This document shows positions 25,501-38,900 of a DNA stretch of 64,000 nucleotides, one piece after another; position 1 is the stretch's first letter, and the number at the start of each line of letters is the position of its first letter. The notes below the pieces were generated by a model that worked only from the letters and a program-made list of their open reading frames with translations, ran no database searches and was not told the DNA's origin. The stretch is from Galaxea fascicularis (Eukaryota > Cnidaria > Anthozoa > Scleractinia > Euphylliidae): assembly GCA_948470475.1 (NCBI GenBank), contig OX419335.1, forward strand, positions 42,699,025 to 42,763,024, given 5' to 3'. Made by a program: the position numbers and the translations under genes.

Positions 25501-28500
25501 TTTCGTGAACGTCGTTACGATGTATTAGCCAGGTAGCCAGGCCTTCTGAAGGTCGAACGAAAGTACTTCAAAGCTGGAAGTCTGGGGACAAGACTCCAAT
25601 TGAGACCGCCATTTTGAATGTTTTGAAGAAGAAAGTAGCTTCGGGAGATTGTAGCGCTAGCTAACTCAAAGAAATAAAGAAACATTGAAGCTAATAATAA
25701 GAACTTTATCACAATGGCCAGGAGTACTGACTTTTGTTTTAAAACAACGTATGTAAGTATGTTTTTGTGCTTCAGATCGATCGTATGTTGCTTTCAATGT
25801 TTTGTACATGTTTCGCGACCCTTTGGAAAAGTAGCTCCCCACGAAACCCCCCCCACCCCTCGGAAATTACTGCCTTTTAGCCCCCCGTCCCCCTCGGAAT
25901 TTCCAATGATCTTCCGTGGGGGGGGTATGGATATTTTCTGGAACCACACAATGACCTAATGGTAATTGAACAAAGATAAGTTGCAAAGTTGAAATGTGTG
26001 TTTTTAATATCCTAAAGGAGCACTGTCCCATTACTGCACGTGCACTGAACTTTGAGTTTTCTGTCAGGATATTGCAAATTAAAAAGATGAAAGAAGTAGC
26101 ACAGAACCTTCAAAATTCTGCTTGCATTGTGCTAAGTTGAATTTGATTATTACGTTAAACCATCTCAGAAGTACATAAGTTGTAATTCATGTGAAATTAG
26201 GATTTTTTGGCATTGTTTTAATGTTTCAACACTGATGGCTGGAGGAAAAAGAAGAGGGAACCGCTATGGTGCTGGATGTTGAAGGCTTCTTTCTCCCACC
26301 AGTTTCTGTTAAAGCTCAGATAATAGAGACTTGAAGCACCGACAACAGCAACCGTGGCGGGAGAGGTCACTGAGAAAACCCAATTCATCTAATGCCAGGG
26401 TTTTCATTTGGCGCTCGCCCACTCCCCAATGCGAGTGTCAAGCCCGTCAGCTGAGTGGAAATTGTAGATTAAGCTCTATTTTTGGCTGCTGTAAAGTGAA
26501 ATATATAAATTGAGGCTGAAGCAAAATGATCTGGCCGCTTTGTGTGAAATTCCCTGTTGCCTTCATCCATTTCTAAAGGTAAAGGATGTTTGATCTTATC
26601 TTCACAACTGAAGTTTTATTAAGTACGCAGATAACGTATGCAGTTGTCACTTCACTGGAATAATTTCACAAGAAAATTCAGTACCTTATAGTGTATGTTA
26701 ACTGTTTGGGCTAAGTTCCAAAGCAACAACAGCATCAAATTGGGCCTTTATTTCATTTTATTCTGATCTTTCTCTTCATGTATTCTGACGTAAAATTAAT
26801 GAACAGATGTATCTCAGCAAGGAATGACATCTTGTTGTCGGAATTTGATGACTTGTTTATGTCATAACAGTAAAAATTCTTCATTACCTGCCTTTGCAAT
26901 GACTAATGAAAAGGTGATTTCTGGCCACCTTTAAAGAAGACAACAAAGAAATGGAAGCTAATCAGGAACCTAGAAAATGTGCTATCGTCGCTGCAGTTTT
27001 GGCAAGTGCTTAATATTTATAATTTCCGCTTTCAACTGTGTTGTCTCCCCAGACTTTCCCTCGGTATTCATGTTGCCGTTGCCGTTGCAGGTGCTGGTGC
27101 TTAAAGTCTCTAATAGTGAAAGGAATAAGCAGAATAAACAGTCTGCTCAAGTAATGAAGCTGAATTGTGGACTTGAAATGGATTTTATGAGACCAGGCAA
27201 CATGCTGCAGAACACTAAATTTCGAGTTTTTCCTTTTCTAGATTTGTTAAATCAATCACTTGAGTTGAAATAGTGTAACATCTGAATTTCAGCTTGGACA
27301 GTTGCCCTATATGCGATACAGACATCACTTTGAACAGAGGTGAAGCATCTGCAAAATCATTGTTGATTCCAATAAAATTTTTCGTTGGAGAAACAGTTTG
27401 TCGATCATTTGGCCTTTTCTGATTCATAGTTGTCTGTAAGAGAGTGGAGTTGCATTGACACCAACTAATTTGCATGTTAGTGTCGCAATATGATATGTAA
27501 AATGTGCAATTTTCGCGTTCTAGATACTTTTCTTGTCATTCCTTGGTGTAAACCCAAAGCCTTTGGCATTAGATAAAGTTTCCTCAAGTATTTCCCTGCA
27601 TTTTTTCAAAGATAACAGATGATGTACACACAGGCGCATCATCGGGAAGGTGTCCCTTTAGGACTACCAATGTTACAAGACACTCTCTGGGCTGAAAACA
27701 AAGGAATGAAAGGTATAGTATTGGTTGCCTGTTACCTTAATGCAATTCCCTAAAAAAAAGTAGGTTTGGGAAAACAACCTTGCTATCAAGTGGCAAACAT
27801 AAAAAGGGCAAGATTTTAGCTAAATCATGTATTCTTTCCGTGACTCAAACACTATTCTTGCTCACTGTTTTTGGAACAGGGTGAGTGTGACAGTGATATA
27901 TGAATAGAATTTATAAATGGAGGAGCAAATTAAACTTTTGGTCTATATATAACAAAAAACAGTAACTTTACATTTTACAAGTAATATTAATCGATTCATT
28001 TTTGTGGTTCAACAACTATGAAAGTGTTATCAATTGAAAAGTTCACTTGACCGAAAAATACTTCTCCACGTTTCTGGGAAATAATCCACACCAATGTTAT
28101 GATTGGTGTGAATGTTAATCAATGTTAATCAAGCCTCCTTAAATTATTTAAAGCGGAGTTCCCGTATTAGCTATAGCAAGCCCCGGTTGTTCAAACGTTG
28201 GATAGCGCTATCCACCGGATAAATAACTATCCAGCGGATAAGTATTGGGGAAGCTCATTGCACTATCCACTGGATATATATTTATCCGGTGGATAGCGCT
28301 ATCCAGCCTTCGAACAATCGGGGCCTGCAATAAGCTCTATGCATTCGAAAACTGTTTTTTATCTTTCCTTCTGCAGAAATTGCATCCGGCACCGAATAAG
28401 GATTTTTAGACAAACGGTGCACATCCTGAGAAAGAAAACATTGGAATATTCAATGGTATCAATCACCTGTTATCAGAAAATGTCTGCAGATTAAAAGAAA

Positions 28501-28885
28501 TTTCGCTTCAGTTCAGTTAGCTTATTTTAAGGCGTTGGAAGGAACATTTCACTTCAATCAAGTGTTATCGATTTGAACTAAGTCCAAACATCAACAACCA
28601 GATCTGTAACACAGGCATAGTCTGGCAAGAATAAATCAGAATTCTGTAGTTCAATATTTCTTTAACATCACAAGTTTTCGTCTTTCGTGGGCTTTGGAAA
28701 CCGTGTTGCTATAAGCTCAAATTGCCATCTGTCACAGTTATAAAATCGCTTATTTACTTATTTTATAACAGTTTTGACGCCAATCGAAGAAAAAAGGTAG
28801 TCCTATGATATCGCTTGGGTGCAATTTTTACATTTTCACATCAAATTTATCGAAAAAGTACTAATTTCCTACCTTCCGCTGCCAT
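16516..28885 (-). CDS. Stomatin A (SPFH/band 7 protein), 8 exons
   Basis: Seen, in transcript order: 28873-28885, 24494-24594, 23506-23578, 22659-22741, 20060-20263, 19851-19906, 19150-19228, 16516-16710 (stop TGA). The frame holds across every GT-AG junction and gives 267 aa. A short polar N-terminus (MAAEGETPERG) leads to one hydrophobic segment (about 14-37) with P30, then the SPFH domain from IVQEYERAV. Signature blocks are [46 protein letters not shown] and [13 protein letters not shown]13 and C70 align with the palmitoylated cysteines of human stomatin, and P30 with its hairpin proline. Known: stomatins are oligomeric monotopic proteins of cholesterol-rich membrane that modulate channels and transporters. 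Inferred: same role here. Exon 1 is only 13 coding bp, chosen because its phase and position match B. A is the most diverged of the three ([16 protein letters not shown]). Confidence 0.92.
17951..18118. repeat. Long perfect (TTCCC)n tract
   Basis: About 33 uninterrupted TTCCC units, then a short degenerate edge (CACTTCACTTCCCTCCCTC). It lies in the last intron of stomatin A; the transcript carries the purine strand (GGGAA). The open frames on both strands are repeat artefacts. Confidence 0.97.
18540..18989. mobile_element. CAGGGGCACCCA-ended element, copy 1
   Basis: Left end CAGGGGCACCCAGCGAG, right end CTCGTTGGGTGCCCCTG, flanked by GACGAT at 18534-18539 and 18990-18995. It is 450 bp and non-coding, in the last intron of stomatin A. 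A second copy is at 59244-59630. Confidence 0.9.
20860..21240 (+). repeat. tRNA-derived SINE, near full length, with (TTA)n tail
   Basis: tRNA-like head with TGGCTCAGTTGGTAGAG, an immediate duplication of TTGGTAGAG, and a B box GGTTCAAACCC near 20927. A conserved body of about 260 bp and an ATT-type tail follow. The same body recurs, 5'-truncated, at about 34398-34650. It lies antisense in stomatin A. Confidence 0.85.
21845..22638. mobile_element. TA-flanked element abutting stomatin A exon 4
   Basis: Inverted ends of about 30 bp: CCGTAAACACTCGTGTATAA on the left and the inverse of CCGTAAAACCGCGTGTATAA on the right, with TA on both sides (21843-21844, 22639-22640). The ends continue into GCCGCACTC. 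It is about 794 bp with no transposase. A TA duplication fits Tc1/mariner-type insertion (inference). The right end is 18 bp from the splice donor at 22657-22658. Confidence 0.8.
23635..24027. mobile_element. TAGCCTG-ended MITE with 8-bp duplication
   Basis: Left end TAGCCTGCGTGGCAGGTGCT, right end AGCGCCTGCCACACAGGCTA, extending to about 40 bp through purine/pyrimidine-rich arms. Direct TACTACAA lies at 23626-23633 and 24028-24035. A Mutator-like origin is possible. It sits 57 bp upstream of stomatin A exon 3. Confidence 0.85.
24972..25949. mobile_element. GTGTGGTTCC-ended DNA transposon, copy 2
   Basis: Same ends and interior as 6486-7779 without the nested insertion; direct AAT at 24969-24971 and 25950-25952. 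It lies in stomatin A intron 1. Small open frames at its ends read through the inverted repeats and C-runs and are not genes. Confidence 0.9.
28180..28324. mobile_element. Palindromic MITE with GGATAGCGCTATCC cores
   Basis: About 145 bp that is nearly one inverted repeat: GCCCCGGTTGTTCAAACGTT at the left pairs with the right end, and both arms contain GGATAGCGCTATCCACCGGA. No clear target-site duplication. Confidence 0.8.
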
Positions 28886-31800
28886 TTTCAGGGTTCACCA
28901 AAATACGCAGTGACGAACGACACAGCAACAAACAAGGTGTACAAACTTCTTCGCAGCTATAGGTCACATGACCAGAACCCACAGATCAACCAATCATGTT
29001 CCCGCGGCGGCGAAAGGGGCGAATGCACACATTGAAAAGGATGAGATAGGGCACGTCAAGGAAGGTAGCTTAAGAAAAGGCACACTTATGCTGCCTTCTT
29101 TGCGCTGAAATAAGAAAATTAAATTAGTGTGGAAAACAAAGTAGACTTTTGCTTTTCTATGCATTTCTCAGCATCGAAAATGGACTTGTGATTTATTGCG
29201 TACTTGTGACCGCGATTAAATTCTTCACGGCCCATTGCCTAGTCACGCGTCTCTCAGGCCATCCATTTGGTCAGTCCGAGGTGGAGGTGTTATACTTTAT
29301 GGACAGAATTTCCACTAGTATTACCGATGCTATACTTTGATATTGTTCATATTTTACGAGACGATCAACAGTTAAAGAATTTTTTTTGGTTGTTGATTGT
29401 AGCTTTTTTAAAATCCGAGTTGCTTCCGAGAGGTCGGCCAACGTTCAAAGCCAGCGCATGACAAGAGCACGTCCGCAGAACGCGGACTAACATTTGTTTG
29501 GGATCGATCATTCGGTGTGTCAGTCAAACAAGCGCAGTCAGGTAGTTGAACACCTTGTGAGCCGCTGGAAGTTTCACTTAGCGAGATTAAATCAGAATCA
29601 GGGATTCTGCAACGTTAATTGTTTTTCCCGATGCAGCTGATTTTTCGAGTTAAAGTGATTTATATATCTAGACTTTTTCAATAATAAAGTACCGGGTAGG
29701 GGGGCTCGGTGGAATCTAATTTTCATTAGCAAAATTTTCTTCTCATTTGTCAGGACTACTATCTGTATCATTTAACTCTTATCTGAAAAGTGGTGTACTG
29801 AATAGAAAAAATCAACCCACTATTTTCACTTTTTCTTCTGGTTTCTGTGATTGGTACAAAACACTGTAAAAATAACTGCAAGACCATTTTACTTACAAAT
29901 ATTCTTAACTTTTTCGATGATTACTGTTTTTAAATGAAGACTGATCCACCACACAGTTGTGAACGAAATTAATGTAATTGCATAAAGAAGCCTGAAAAAA
30001 ATTTAGGACTTCAATATGACGGGGTTTAAACCGGTGACCTCGCGATACCGGTGCGATGCCGTGATGCTCTAACCAAATCAAATGAAGACTGATCTTTGCA
30101 GCTGTCCTGAATTTTTTTGAGGCTCATTTATGTAATTACATTTATCACGTTCACAACTGCGGGGATCAGTCTTCGTTTGATTCCACATCCGCAGTTCATA
30201 TATGATTTATTTCATATATTTCATCCACATTGTTTTTATCATATGGTATTTTCTCTCTAAAATCATCTATTGCATGTATTTTAGCACTCCAATGACACCG
30301 GCAAACTGTGCACAAAAAAGTCGATATACCTCCTCGAGTGCAGGTGTTGCATTCTCAGGTGTCAATTCATTCTTTGTTTTTCTTTTCTTTTCAGCACTAA
30401 TTCACTGCATCAGAACTCGGTTGCAAGACACACGATTGCACAACTCCTCATGCAACTGTGTCATACACACGTCCACTTGTCAAATAATAGTGAAGTGCAA
30501 TTAAATTGCCATATAAATTTCTGCAGATGATCAATGTTCTAGATTCTTGAGAAAATGACGAATAATTACTTCGACAGTGCGGATGGCGGGGAGTGCAGTG
30601 GGGAGAAATTTGTCAAGTTAAGCTATGAAGCACACAAAAGGATCAAAGAGTTTACGCATATGTGGATTGTGTTAACTGGTGGTTAGAAGAGAGGATTAGG
30701 GCCAATGCTGGCTTGTGGTCGAAAGAGTATAACTGAATGGAGTGCGAAAATGAGTGGACCAACATACGCCTGTACAACAGGCGTTTATTTAGCCGGGCGC
30801 GAAGCGCGAGACCCGAGGGCTAAGCGGCGAGACAAGAGCGCAGATCGAGAGGAGAGGGTCTGTCATGGAGACCAGTCAAAGATATTCCGCTGGACACACG
30901 GTAAACCGCCCATATGGTAGCTGATGAGGTTGCTTTGTTTGTTTTCACACATTTAATCACCCTCAAGATACATTTGAATCGCATGCCGTGAACGAACTGT
31001 GATAAAGCTTATGTGACAAAACTAAATACATTTCTTTCCAAAGTTCATTGTAGTAAAGATAAGTATGTTTTGTTTCGTATTCTTGTCAGTTTTTCTTTGG
31101 CGACTCAGAGGGGTGATGATCTCTCAGGGCCATAGCAAGACTAACAACTGGAGGGGCTCAGAAAATTGGTCAAACTGCCGAAAATCGTTTTTTACAGCTC
31201 AAGCATCGATTACTGGTTAATGAAATGAACGGCCTTGTCAAATTTTCCGCCACACAATTACCATCATTCACTGTATACTACAAAATGAATCACTTTCACA
31301 CTTTCATTTCCAACTTAAAGATACATGTACATCTATTATATGTGTTTGTTTGACAACAAACACAGATGTTGAATTTTTATTTGCTTAGTACCACCCTTTT
31401 AGAAGTGTTCAGGGAACCATCACTAACTGGAAGTACTATTCAAAGAAAAAAAATACTGTTTTCATCTTGTGAATAAGCACTCTAAAATGTAACCGATTCT
31501 TTGTGTTGGTGATTGTCAGGGCATAAATAGAAAGTTTGTGTTATGCCTTGGTGCCAAGCGGTAGAAAGGAAGAAAAAGTGAATCATGTCCACACAAAAGC
31601 ATGAGCAACCACGCCCTCGCCCTGCGTGCTTCTATATGTCCTTTTCTCCACTGTCTGACAGTAGAGCTGTACAGGTATTCTAACTTATAGCAGATGCCAC
31701 AGAAGTGCTAACTTAACAATATACCAAAATACTGCATCCTGAAAGGAGGTAGCTTTCATCACCTGCTCTGCCCTGCAGAATTCACGTTTATGACGGCCAT

Positions 31801-32918
31801 ATTCTCTTTAAGTTCTAATTTAAACACGAATTGACAAGAGAACAGTTGTTACAGCATCTTACTAACCAGTCAAGTAATATTGTTTGTATGATATCTGACA
31901 GAATTTGCATGATATCTTTCAAATTTGATTGAATGCAACATATACCTGAATAAAGGCAGAACTACATTGTTTACTGCAACTTTACAATGGTTTTTGTTTC
32001 ACACAAAAGAAGCGCTCTAATTTAATACAATAAAATGCAGTCTATATGAACATTGATATATTAATATTTAAAGAAGTCACATTCTGGACATCAGTATCAC
32101 AGTCCATAAATTGACCAAACGCTAATTGAACATTTCAGTACAGATTTAACTTCTAACCCTACATTTAGGCTCTCGCTTCAGCAAGAAGTATTAGAATGAC
32201 AGAAAATAACACTGCAGTAGGCCTCCACTAAAGGTTCCAGGGATGGAAATAACGGCCGGTGATCGGTAATTACCGACCAAATTTGCCAGCCAAAAATGTA
32301 ATAATATAGTAAAATTTCACAAGAATAAAATAAAAACGATAACTAGACAAAGATAGCTGGTTATCACCTATCAATCTGTTTTCTCTTTTTTCCATCTCTG
32401 AGGTTCTGCTCCGAGCAGACCTGACATGCTCAATTGACAAGATTTTTTAGTCCACGGATTTGAGAAAACCCTGCTCATGAAAACTGAAGACTTTAAACTG
32501 TGGTGTGATCAGGTTGTTTAGAAATGTCAAGTGAAAAGGCCATTGGATTGGCACACCACAAGAGGTTTACTGTAGATCCTTTCTACTATGAAACCCATCC
32601 AGTCGGATGTAAACAGCTATGAGCCACTTAAAGGCGGCATATTAGGAAAGCAGTTGGGTGCCCAAAATCTCTAAACCCTTCAAATCCACGGGGTGACTGG
32701 GCACCACTAGAACACACCGCTGCATTTTGTGCTACTTTGTTTTCACATCATGCAGGACTGATTGGTGTGCTGGAAATGGAAATCGGTGCAGAGTAGTGAA
32801 AGTTACCGGTAGTAATTATTGTCATACCAATTATGGTGTATTTTGTTAAAACAAGACTAAGCCAATAAACCTAGAGTAAACTACAAAGCCATCTGCAGGT
32901 TCAAGAAAGCATACAACA
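28886..32918. other. Region between stomatin A and stomatin B
   Basis: It should hold the stomatin A promoter (CCAAT at about 28989) and the stomatin B 3' UTR. A tRNA-like SINE with inverted flanks (29933-30183) and a GCG-rich repeat-like stretch (about 30760-30880) are visible. No convincing coding exon is seen. Confidence 0.6.
29933..30183 (-). repeat. tRNA-derived SINE, minus strand, with inverted duplicate of its tail
   Basis: On the minus strand a head with TTGGTTAGAGCATCACGGCA and a B-box-like GGTTTAAACCC is followed by a body ending in GTTCACAACTGTGTGG. A second copy of that body end (about 30108-30183) is in the opposite orientation, so the two make an imperfect inverted repeat. Confidence 0.65.
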
Positions 32919-35900
32919 TCAGGCTTTCCTGTCTGGCAGGAACCTGCTCAAGAAATCAACAGGAAGTGGGAAGAGGACAGTAGAATTCTTCTCAGCAGAG
33001 ATGGTGGTGAGTGTTTGTAAGTATCTCAGCTGCAGTGCGGAGGGTGACTCTGAGATAACATCAGCAGCTTCTTTCAGTGCACGAGATGCATTCATCTCCC
33101 CCTCGGCAGCAATCACCTAAAATAACAGTGAAGACATTACTGGTCATAGCAATAACTTACTGTTGATAATAAGTACAACACCAACAACAGTCAAAACAAA
33201 AAGAGCACAGAGATTTGTCAGAATTGTAGTCACTACAAGCATTCACTTGGTTTAAGTAAATAAGCATGGGATGGGAGAGCAGAGTTGGCGCAGTGGTGAT
33301 AGCGCTGGCCTTACGCCAATATATCCCAGGTTAGATTCCTGGAATCAGTGTCATAAGTGGGCTGAGTTTCTGCTCCGGGAGGTTTTTCACCGGGTACTCT
33401 GGTCTTCCCCTCTCTTCAAAATCCCACATTTGATTTGAGTTGATTAAGCATTCATTTGACTTACATTCTCCCCAGTTAGTAGAGCACCTGTGCTCAGCTA
33501 GAAAGATTTGGGACTTAAATAGATTGATTATCATTATCATTATAACTGTCATAAAATTTTCAAATCTGTGCCAACACCTAGCACCATCTTATACCTAACT
33601 CAGTTATTCAAAGGGTGAATTGACAAAAGAGAAGTCTACCTTGGCACGAGCCTCACGTGAGGCTTCAGCTTCAGCCGCCATGGCTCTCTGCAACTGCTGA
33701 GGAAGACGAACATCCTTCCTATACAACAGTGAAACATGAATTTTGTTAACCAGCAAGTCAATAAGGGGGTTTGACACTTCAGTTCACTTCTTGCATATGT
33801 GAAGCCTGTTAGATAGATGTAAATCACTAGAAATACACCATCCAAACAATCATATTTTACATAAATACATATTTACTTTTATTTTCTGATGTTACTGATT
33901 CCAAAAAAAGATAACTTACACTTCCACACGTTCCACCTTCACACCCCAAGGATCAGTAGCATCATCCAAAGATGACTGTTACAAAGAAGATGCATGAAAT
34001 CAGATACTTTAATTCTCAGCACCTTAGCAGGCTACCCCCAGCAGTATTAAGTTACTATTCTGACTGTGCATTCTCAGAGTACAAATGTTCACACAAATGG
34101 GATCTATTTGTTTTGGTTTTTGACTTACTTTAGCTCATGCTGTTATTCATACATCTGTACTTTAAGCCACTGTTACACTGAGAAACATGTTTCAGCAGGT
34201 GCTGCACTGTGTAACATAAAAGGTCGAAACCTGTTCGGGAACATTGAAAATGTTGTTCCATTTTTTTATCGTCTTATGCAGTGTAGTGTAACAAGATCAA
34301 GCGAGACCAGTTTCACAAAGTGGTGTTACACAGTGAAACCCTTTTTACAGTAGCTCATGGATGACGTAGTCATGCCATGAGGTTTTGTTGTGTGTCTGCG
34401 GGAGGTCGTGGGTTCAAAGCCCCGGCCGGACCAACACTCAGGGTCTTTAAATAACTGAGGAGAAAGTGCTTCCTTTGCAATGACATCTACAAATGGTTAG
34501 ACTTTCTAGTCTTCTCGGATAAGGACGATAAGCCGGAGGTCCCATCTCACAACTCTCCACAATTAATTCTGTGGGACGTTAAAGAACCACTAGTGACGTA
34601 ACGAACCCTGGCTGTGACCACCCCTAGTGCTGACCTTGGGTTGGTGCTTCACATAGGGATAACCTCATTGCACCTTTGCCCCTTGGACAGAATTCCAAGA
34701 AAAATGAGTACAAGTATGAGTGAATTTCCCTCACTCACTCAGGGGATTACTCATTCGTTCACTGACTCACTCACTCGATTCTGATTAATTTATTCATTAA
34801 ACTTTCCCCAGGCCCCTCCCCTGGTAAGTATTGCTTTTGTCTCCATAGTCTTCTTGGTCCAACGTTCGCAAATTTCAGGGTGTAGTACAGAGGCGGAGAA
34901 TTTTGCTCTGCAGATATTGTTTATGTGTTTAATGTTCATGGCGTCGGTTTTCCATTTTGATTTTCCAACTCAACAAAGGTCTATTTTGTTTAAGGATCAG
35001 TGATCAGATAAAGTTAATCAGATGAAGAACATGAGTTGCGAGAATTGAACTTTGAAATCTTCAGAGCAGCGAAAATGAACTTAGAGATATCGCAAAAGCA
35101 ACTATAAAGCTTATCACTGTGCGGTACCTGGGGCAGTAGAATTTTTTGCCACAATATAATGGAAGTAGGAAGAATGAAGAAAATCGGCAAAAAAAAAGGA
35201 AACAGGAGAAAGACTTTCTAGCCAAAAACCCGAATTCTGGCAAGCAACGCATTTGATTTATGAGCAACATATGACCTATTTAAGCAGGTGAAGTATTTTT
35301 GAACACACTCTTTTCATGGTGAACACTCGATTGCAAATATGATCTTGTTTAGAAAGGCTACATCCCTTGGCTTAAACAATAAGTATAACACTTTGTCAAC
35401 ATTTGACAAAAACACAAGGACCACAAGCATGCAAATATTTTTCTCTGTGAGGATATAATTTGGTCTGACAAGCAGCTATAACAGCTAATCTGTTCGAACA
35501 ACAAAATATTTGGATAGTCAAGTTAATTGTAGCACAAAGCATAAATAGATGGATTGAATATCTCACCTTACAAAGCAAAAGTTTTGTGCCAGACCCTTAA
35601 TCGCTCAAAAACATTGTGACTGTAAAGCATGACTAATTTCCCTCAGGACTTTCACAAAATATGTTATTATTTGTATGTTATCTCGCATTCAGAATAGTCA
35701 GAAATTTTATTACGACCAAAAATGTTTATAAAACTAACTTGAAATGAGCCATCGACCAGTAAGAAACTTTAACTTGCCTGTTACACTTCTTAACAAAGCA
35801 ATCACATTTGAATATTATTTTTTTGTCCGTGTACAAATTTGCATATTTGTGCTACATCGCCGGTTCAAATTACTCACGTCTGTCAATTTCATCTAATGTA

Positions 35901-38900
35901 ATGCTTCTGGCACCTGTCAACTGTGTATTTTTACAGAAAATATTAGCGTGCAAACGGTTCTTTTACCAAGAGGTGTGTCTGAAAAGGATGTGCTCCCACA
36001 AAACACAAACGAATGTACAGGTTTCTTGCACATATCTTTTTAGAAAATAAAGTTGTTGTAAATTCAAAGTATTGAACATCATGTTCCTCATCCATGAGCT
36101 GGCTCATAGGAGCCTTTGATTTTTATCATCCATCAGTGATTGTTGCAACCATTGCAGAAGTAGAAACTTGTGAAACTTGTCTCGCAACAGAGGTTCCAAA
36201 AAGTTTCAGGAAACCAACCATGTTACACAGTGCAATGCCTGCTGAAACTTATTTCACAGTGCCACTGCACACAAGTTTCAGCTGAAAGTTTCAACATGTA
36301 ACAGCGGCTTTTAATTGCAAATTCCTTTGGAACAGACCATTAACATAATATGAAATCAACGCCATAAACAAACATTGACTTTGTTGGATCAGCTGGCCAG
36401 CTTCAAATTTCCTTTGGACCCAAGCCTGTTTGCCTTCAAAAGCACTGCACAACAGAACCATATCTAACAGTTACAAGTTGAATGAACTTCCACCTCTAAA
36501 CATTTGCTGCTTAATCACTAAGACTTTTTCCTCACTTGCATGGTGTGACTTATAGTTTCACGGTCAGCCAAGATCTCACTCAGGTTCTTGGTTCCCAGCA
36601 CATTACGCAGGGTGGTCTGCGCCAACAAACGAGTAGAACGATTTGCATTCTCCACATTGGTGATGGATGTTGTGGCATCATGAATTCTGAAATAAACCAC
36701 TGCATCCACAGCTACAGTTACACTGTCCTTGGTCAAAATCTGCACGAGCAAAATGAGTAGTTTATTAAGCTGAAACATGCTACAAACCAATAACATTACT
36801 GGTGGAATGGTTGCTGTATCAGAGACTCAAAAAAACCCAAGAAACTCTAACTTGTCTAGAGTTTGGTTAGAAAAAAATAAAGTATGTGAAAATTATAGTT
36901 AAGCAGCTTAATTATGCCTCCAAAAAAAGGTATTTTTCAGAAACCAAAAATCAAAGTCGCTATAAGCCACTGAACTTGGAAAAGGACAAACTATTTTGCT
37001 CATTTTACCCTGCTACCAGAAGTCCTGCGAGAATAACTGCCACCAAATGGTTACAATCTCTGTTGAGCACGCTCTCTCATTACCTCTAAATTTTTGGTCA
37101 ATTTCGTGGGGCGTGTTCTACTGTGCAGCCCGCTAAATTGAAAGTTTCCTTTTCTGTGCGCCCGATTAACCTCAGAGATATAATAAATATCTTACCAACC
37201 TTGCTTTCTTGGTCCGTATTGTAAGTTGCGGAACCTCGTTTTTGTGCATGGGCCACAAGCAAACAGGAAAAAAACTCAGTCTGTAACTTACAGTATGGAC
37301 CTCGAAGTCAGTTAGTAAGAGGTATTCACACAATTCCCTTTGCCTCCTTTTGTTTATTGATAAATTTTTTGCTATGAACTGCTCAACTTATTTAACTTTC
37401 CAAGGTAAACACATTTGCTTTGGATTTCTTGAAATAAAAACATTTCTACAGCAGTATCACAAGGGAATTCATCACAAGCTTCAAAGCTGCAAACATCTCT
37501 CTAAACTGACTTTAAAATGGAAATTTAAGTGCTCCTTGTCATAAAACCCCTGACTGTGTTTTTAATTAAAGCATGAACAAACAGACATTAATTATTTACA
37601 AAAAGCAGTTCAACCTTTGAGACTTAAATGTTAAGCAGGCCATGTTTATAACATATCTATTTTGAAAGCAGTGAGTTATGATGGTACTACATGTACATGA
37701 AAACTTAAAAATAATTATTATTTTCAGTTGAACTACCTTGTAACATATGGAGAAGATTCACTTCAGACAATTTAGTCACAAAAGGAAACCTGCTCATACA
37801 TCACAAGTAATATAAATCTGATGAATATTAATGCCATTGTTACTGGCTAACCTCCTGGGGTGGCACATCAAATGACACTGTCCTGAGATCAACTTTTTGG
37901 TATGAATCAATACAGGGCAGAATGAAGAACAATCCTACAAAAAAAAGGAAATCAGATGAACCACTGGCTTTAAATCAAATATAAAACAAAAACACTTTTA
38001 ACAACTTTATCTAAAAGATGGCTGTGTTGAAAGTGAAAACGAAATTCAGGTGAAAATGATTTCAACGTAGTTTGAATCTCAATTTCCTTTGTCTCTTTAC
38101 CTTATAATTATTCATGAACCATGAATAATTAGGGCTAGGAGACAAAGGAAACTAATTTCAAGATGAATTTCAGCTGTATGAATTTGTGTGACCTACAACA
38201 AGGTAGCAAGAGAGATTGTGTACAGTGTACAAAAAAGTCACAGACTGGTTCTTATCACACTCAGTTAATTGGAATATTAAATACCATCCACTCTCACATA
38301 AAAATAAATACAATGTAAGGAGAATTTGTGGCAAAGAAGATTTATTATGTGTGTGAAAAAGTCATGAGAATGTCAAATTCACACAAGATTGTAGCAGGGC
38401 TCGAAATTGCAACTCACTGGTCACCAATGCGACCAGAAATTTAGCACTGATGACTAGGTTTTTGAAACTGGTGGCCAAAATTTTTTAGTTGGTGATCAAA
38501 TTTTTCTTTCTTGTCACCAACTGGTGAATGGATGAAAAAGCTAATTTTAAGCTGTGTTGTAGACTGTGCAATAAATATTTGAGCATTTGATTCATAAACA
38601 GCATTGAAAAAGACTTCCAGTCTTTAAACTTGGCATCTACATTTCTTCTTCTGTAAACATTTTTTTAGATGCAAAAAAATCCATACAATCTGAAAAGGTA
38701 ATTTAGCCTCCAATACCACCTTAAGGCATTCTTGCAAGGATATTTTATTAGTAATAGTGTGACAACAATGTTGTTACATTTCAGCATACCTGGACCCTTA
38801 GCTCCTCCAGGAAGCAACCGACCAAGACGGAAAATTACTGCTCTTTCATACTCTTGCACTATCTGCAGTTTGTTGAGAAGAAAAAAGGAAAATACTTTAC

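Larger units (their letters stand above)
24595..28872 (-). other. Stomatin A intron 1
   Basis: 4,278-bp intron with two mobile elements (24972-25949, 28180-28324). The phase (1) matches exon 2 directly. A small unseen exon equivalent to the 21-bp exon of stomatin C cannot be excluded, but I saw none. Confidence 0.7.
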
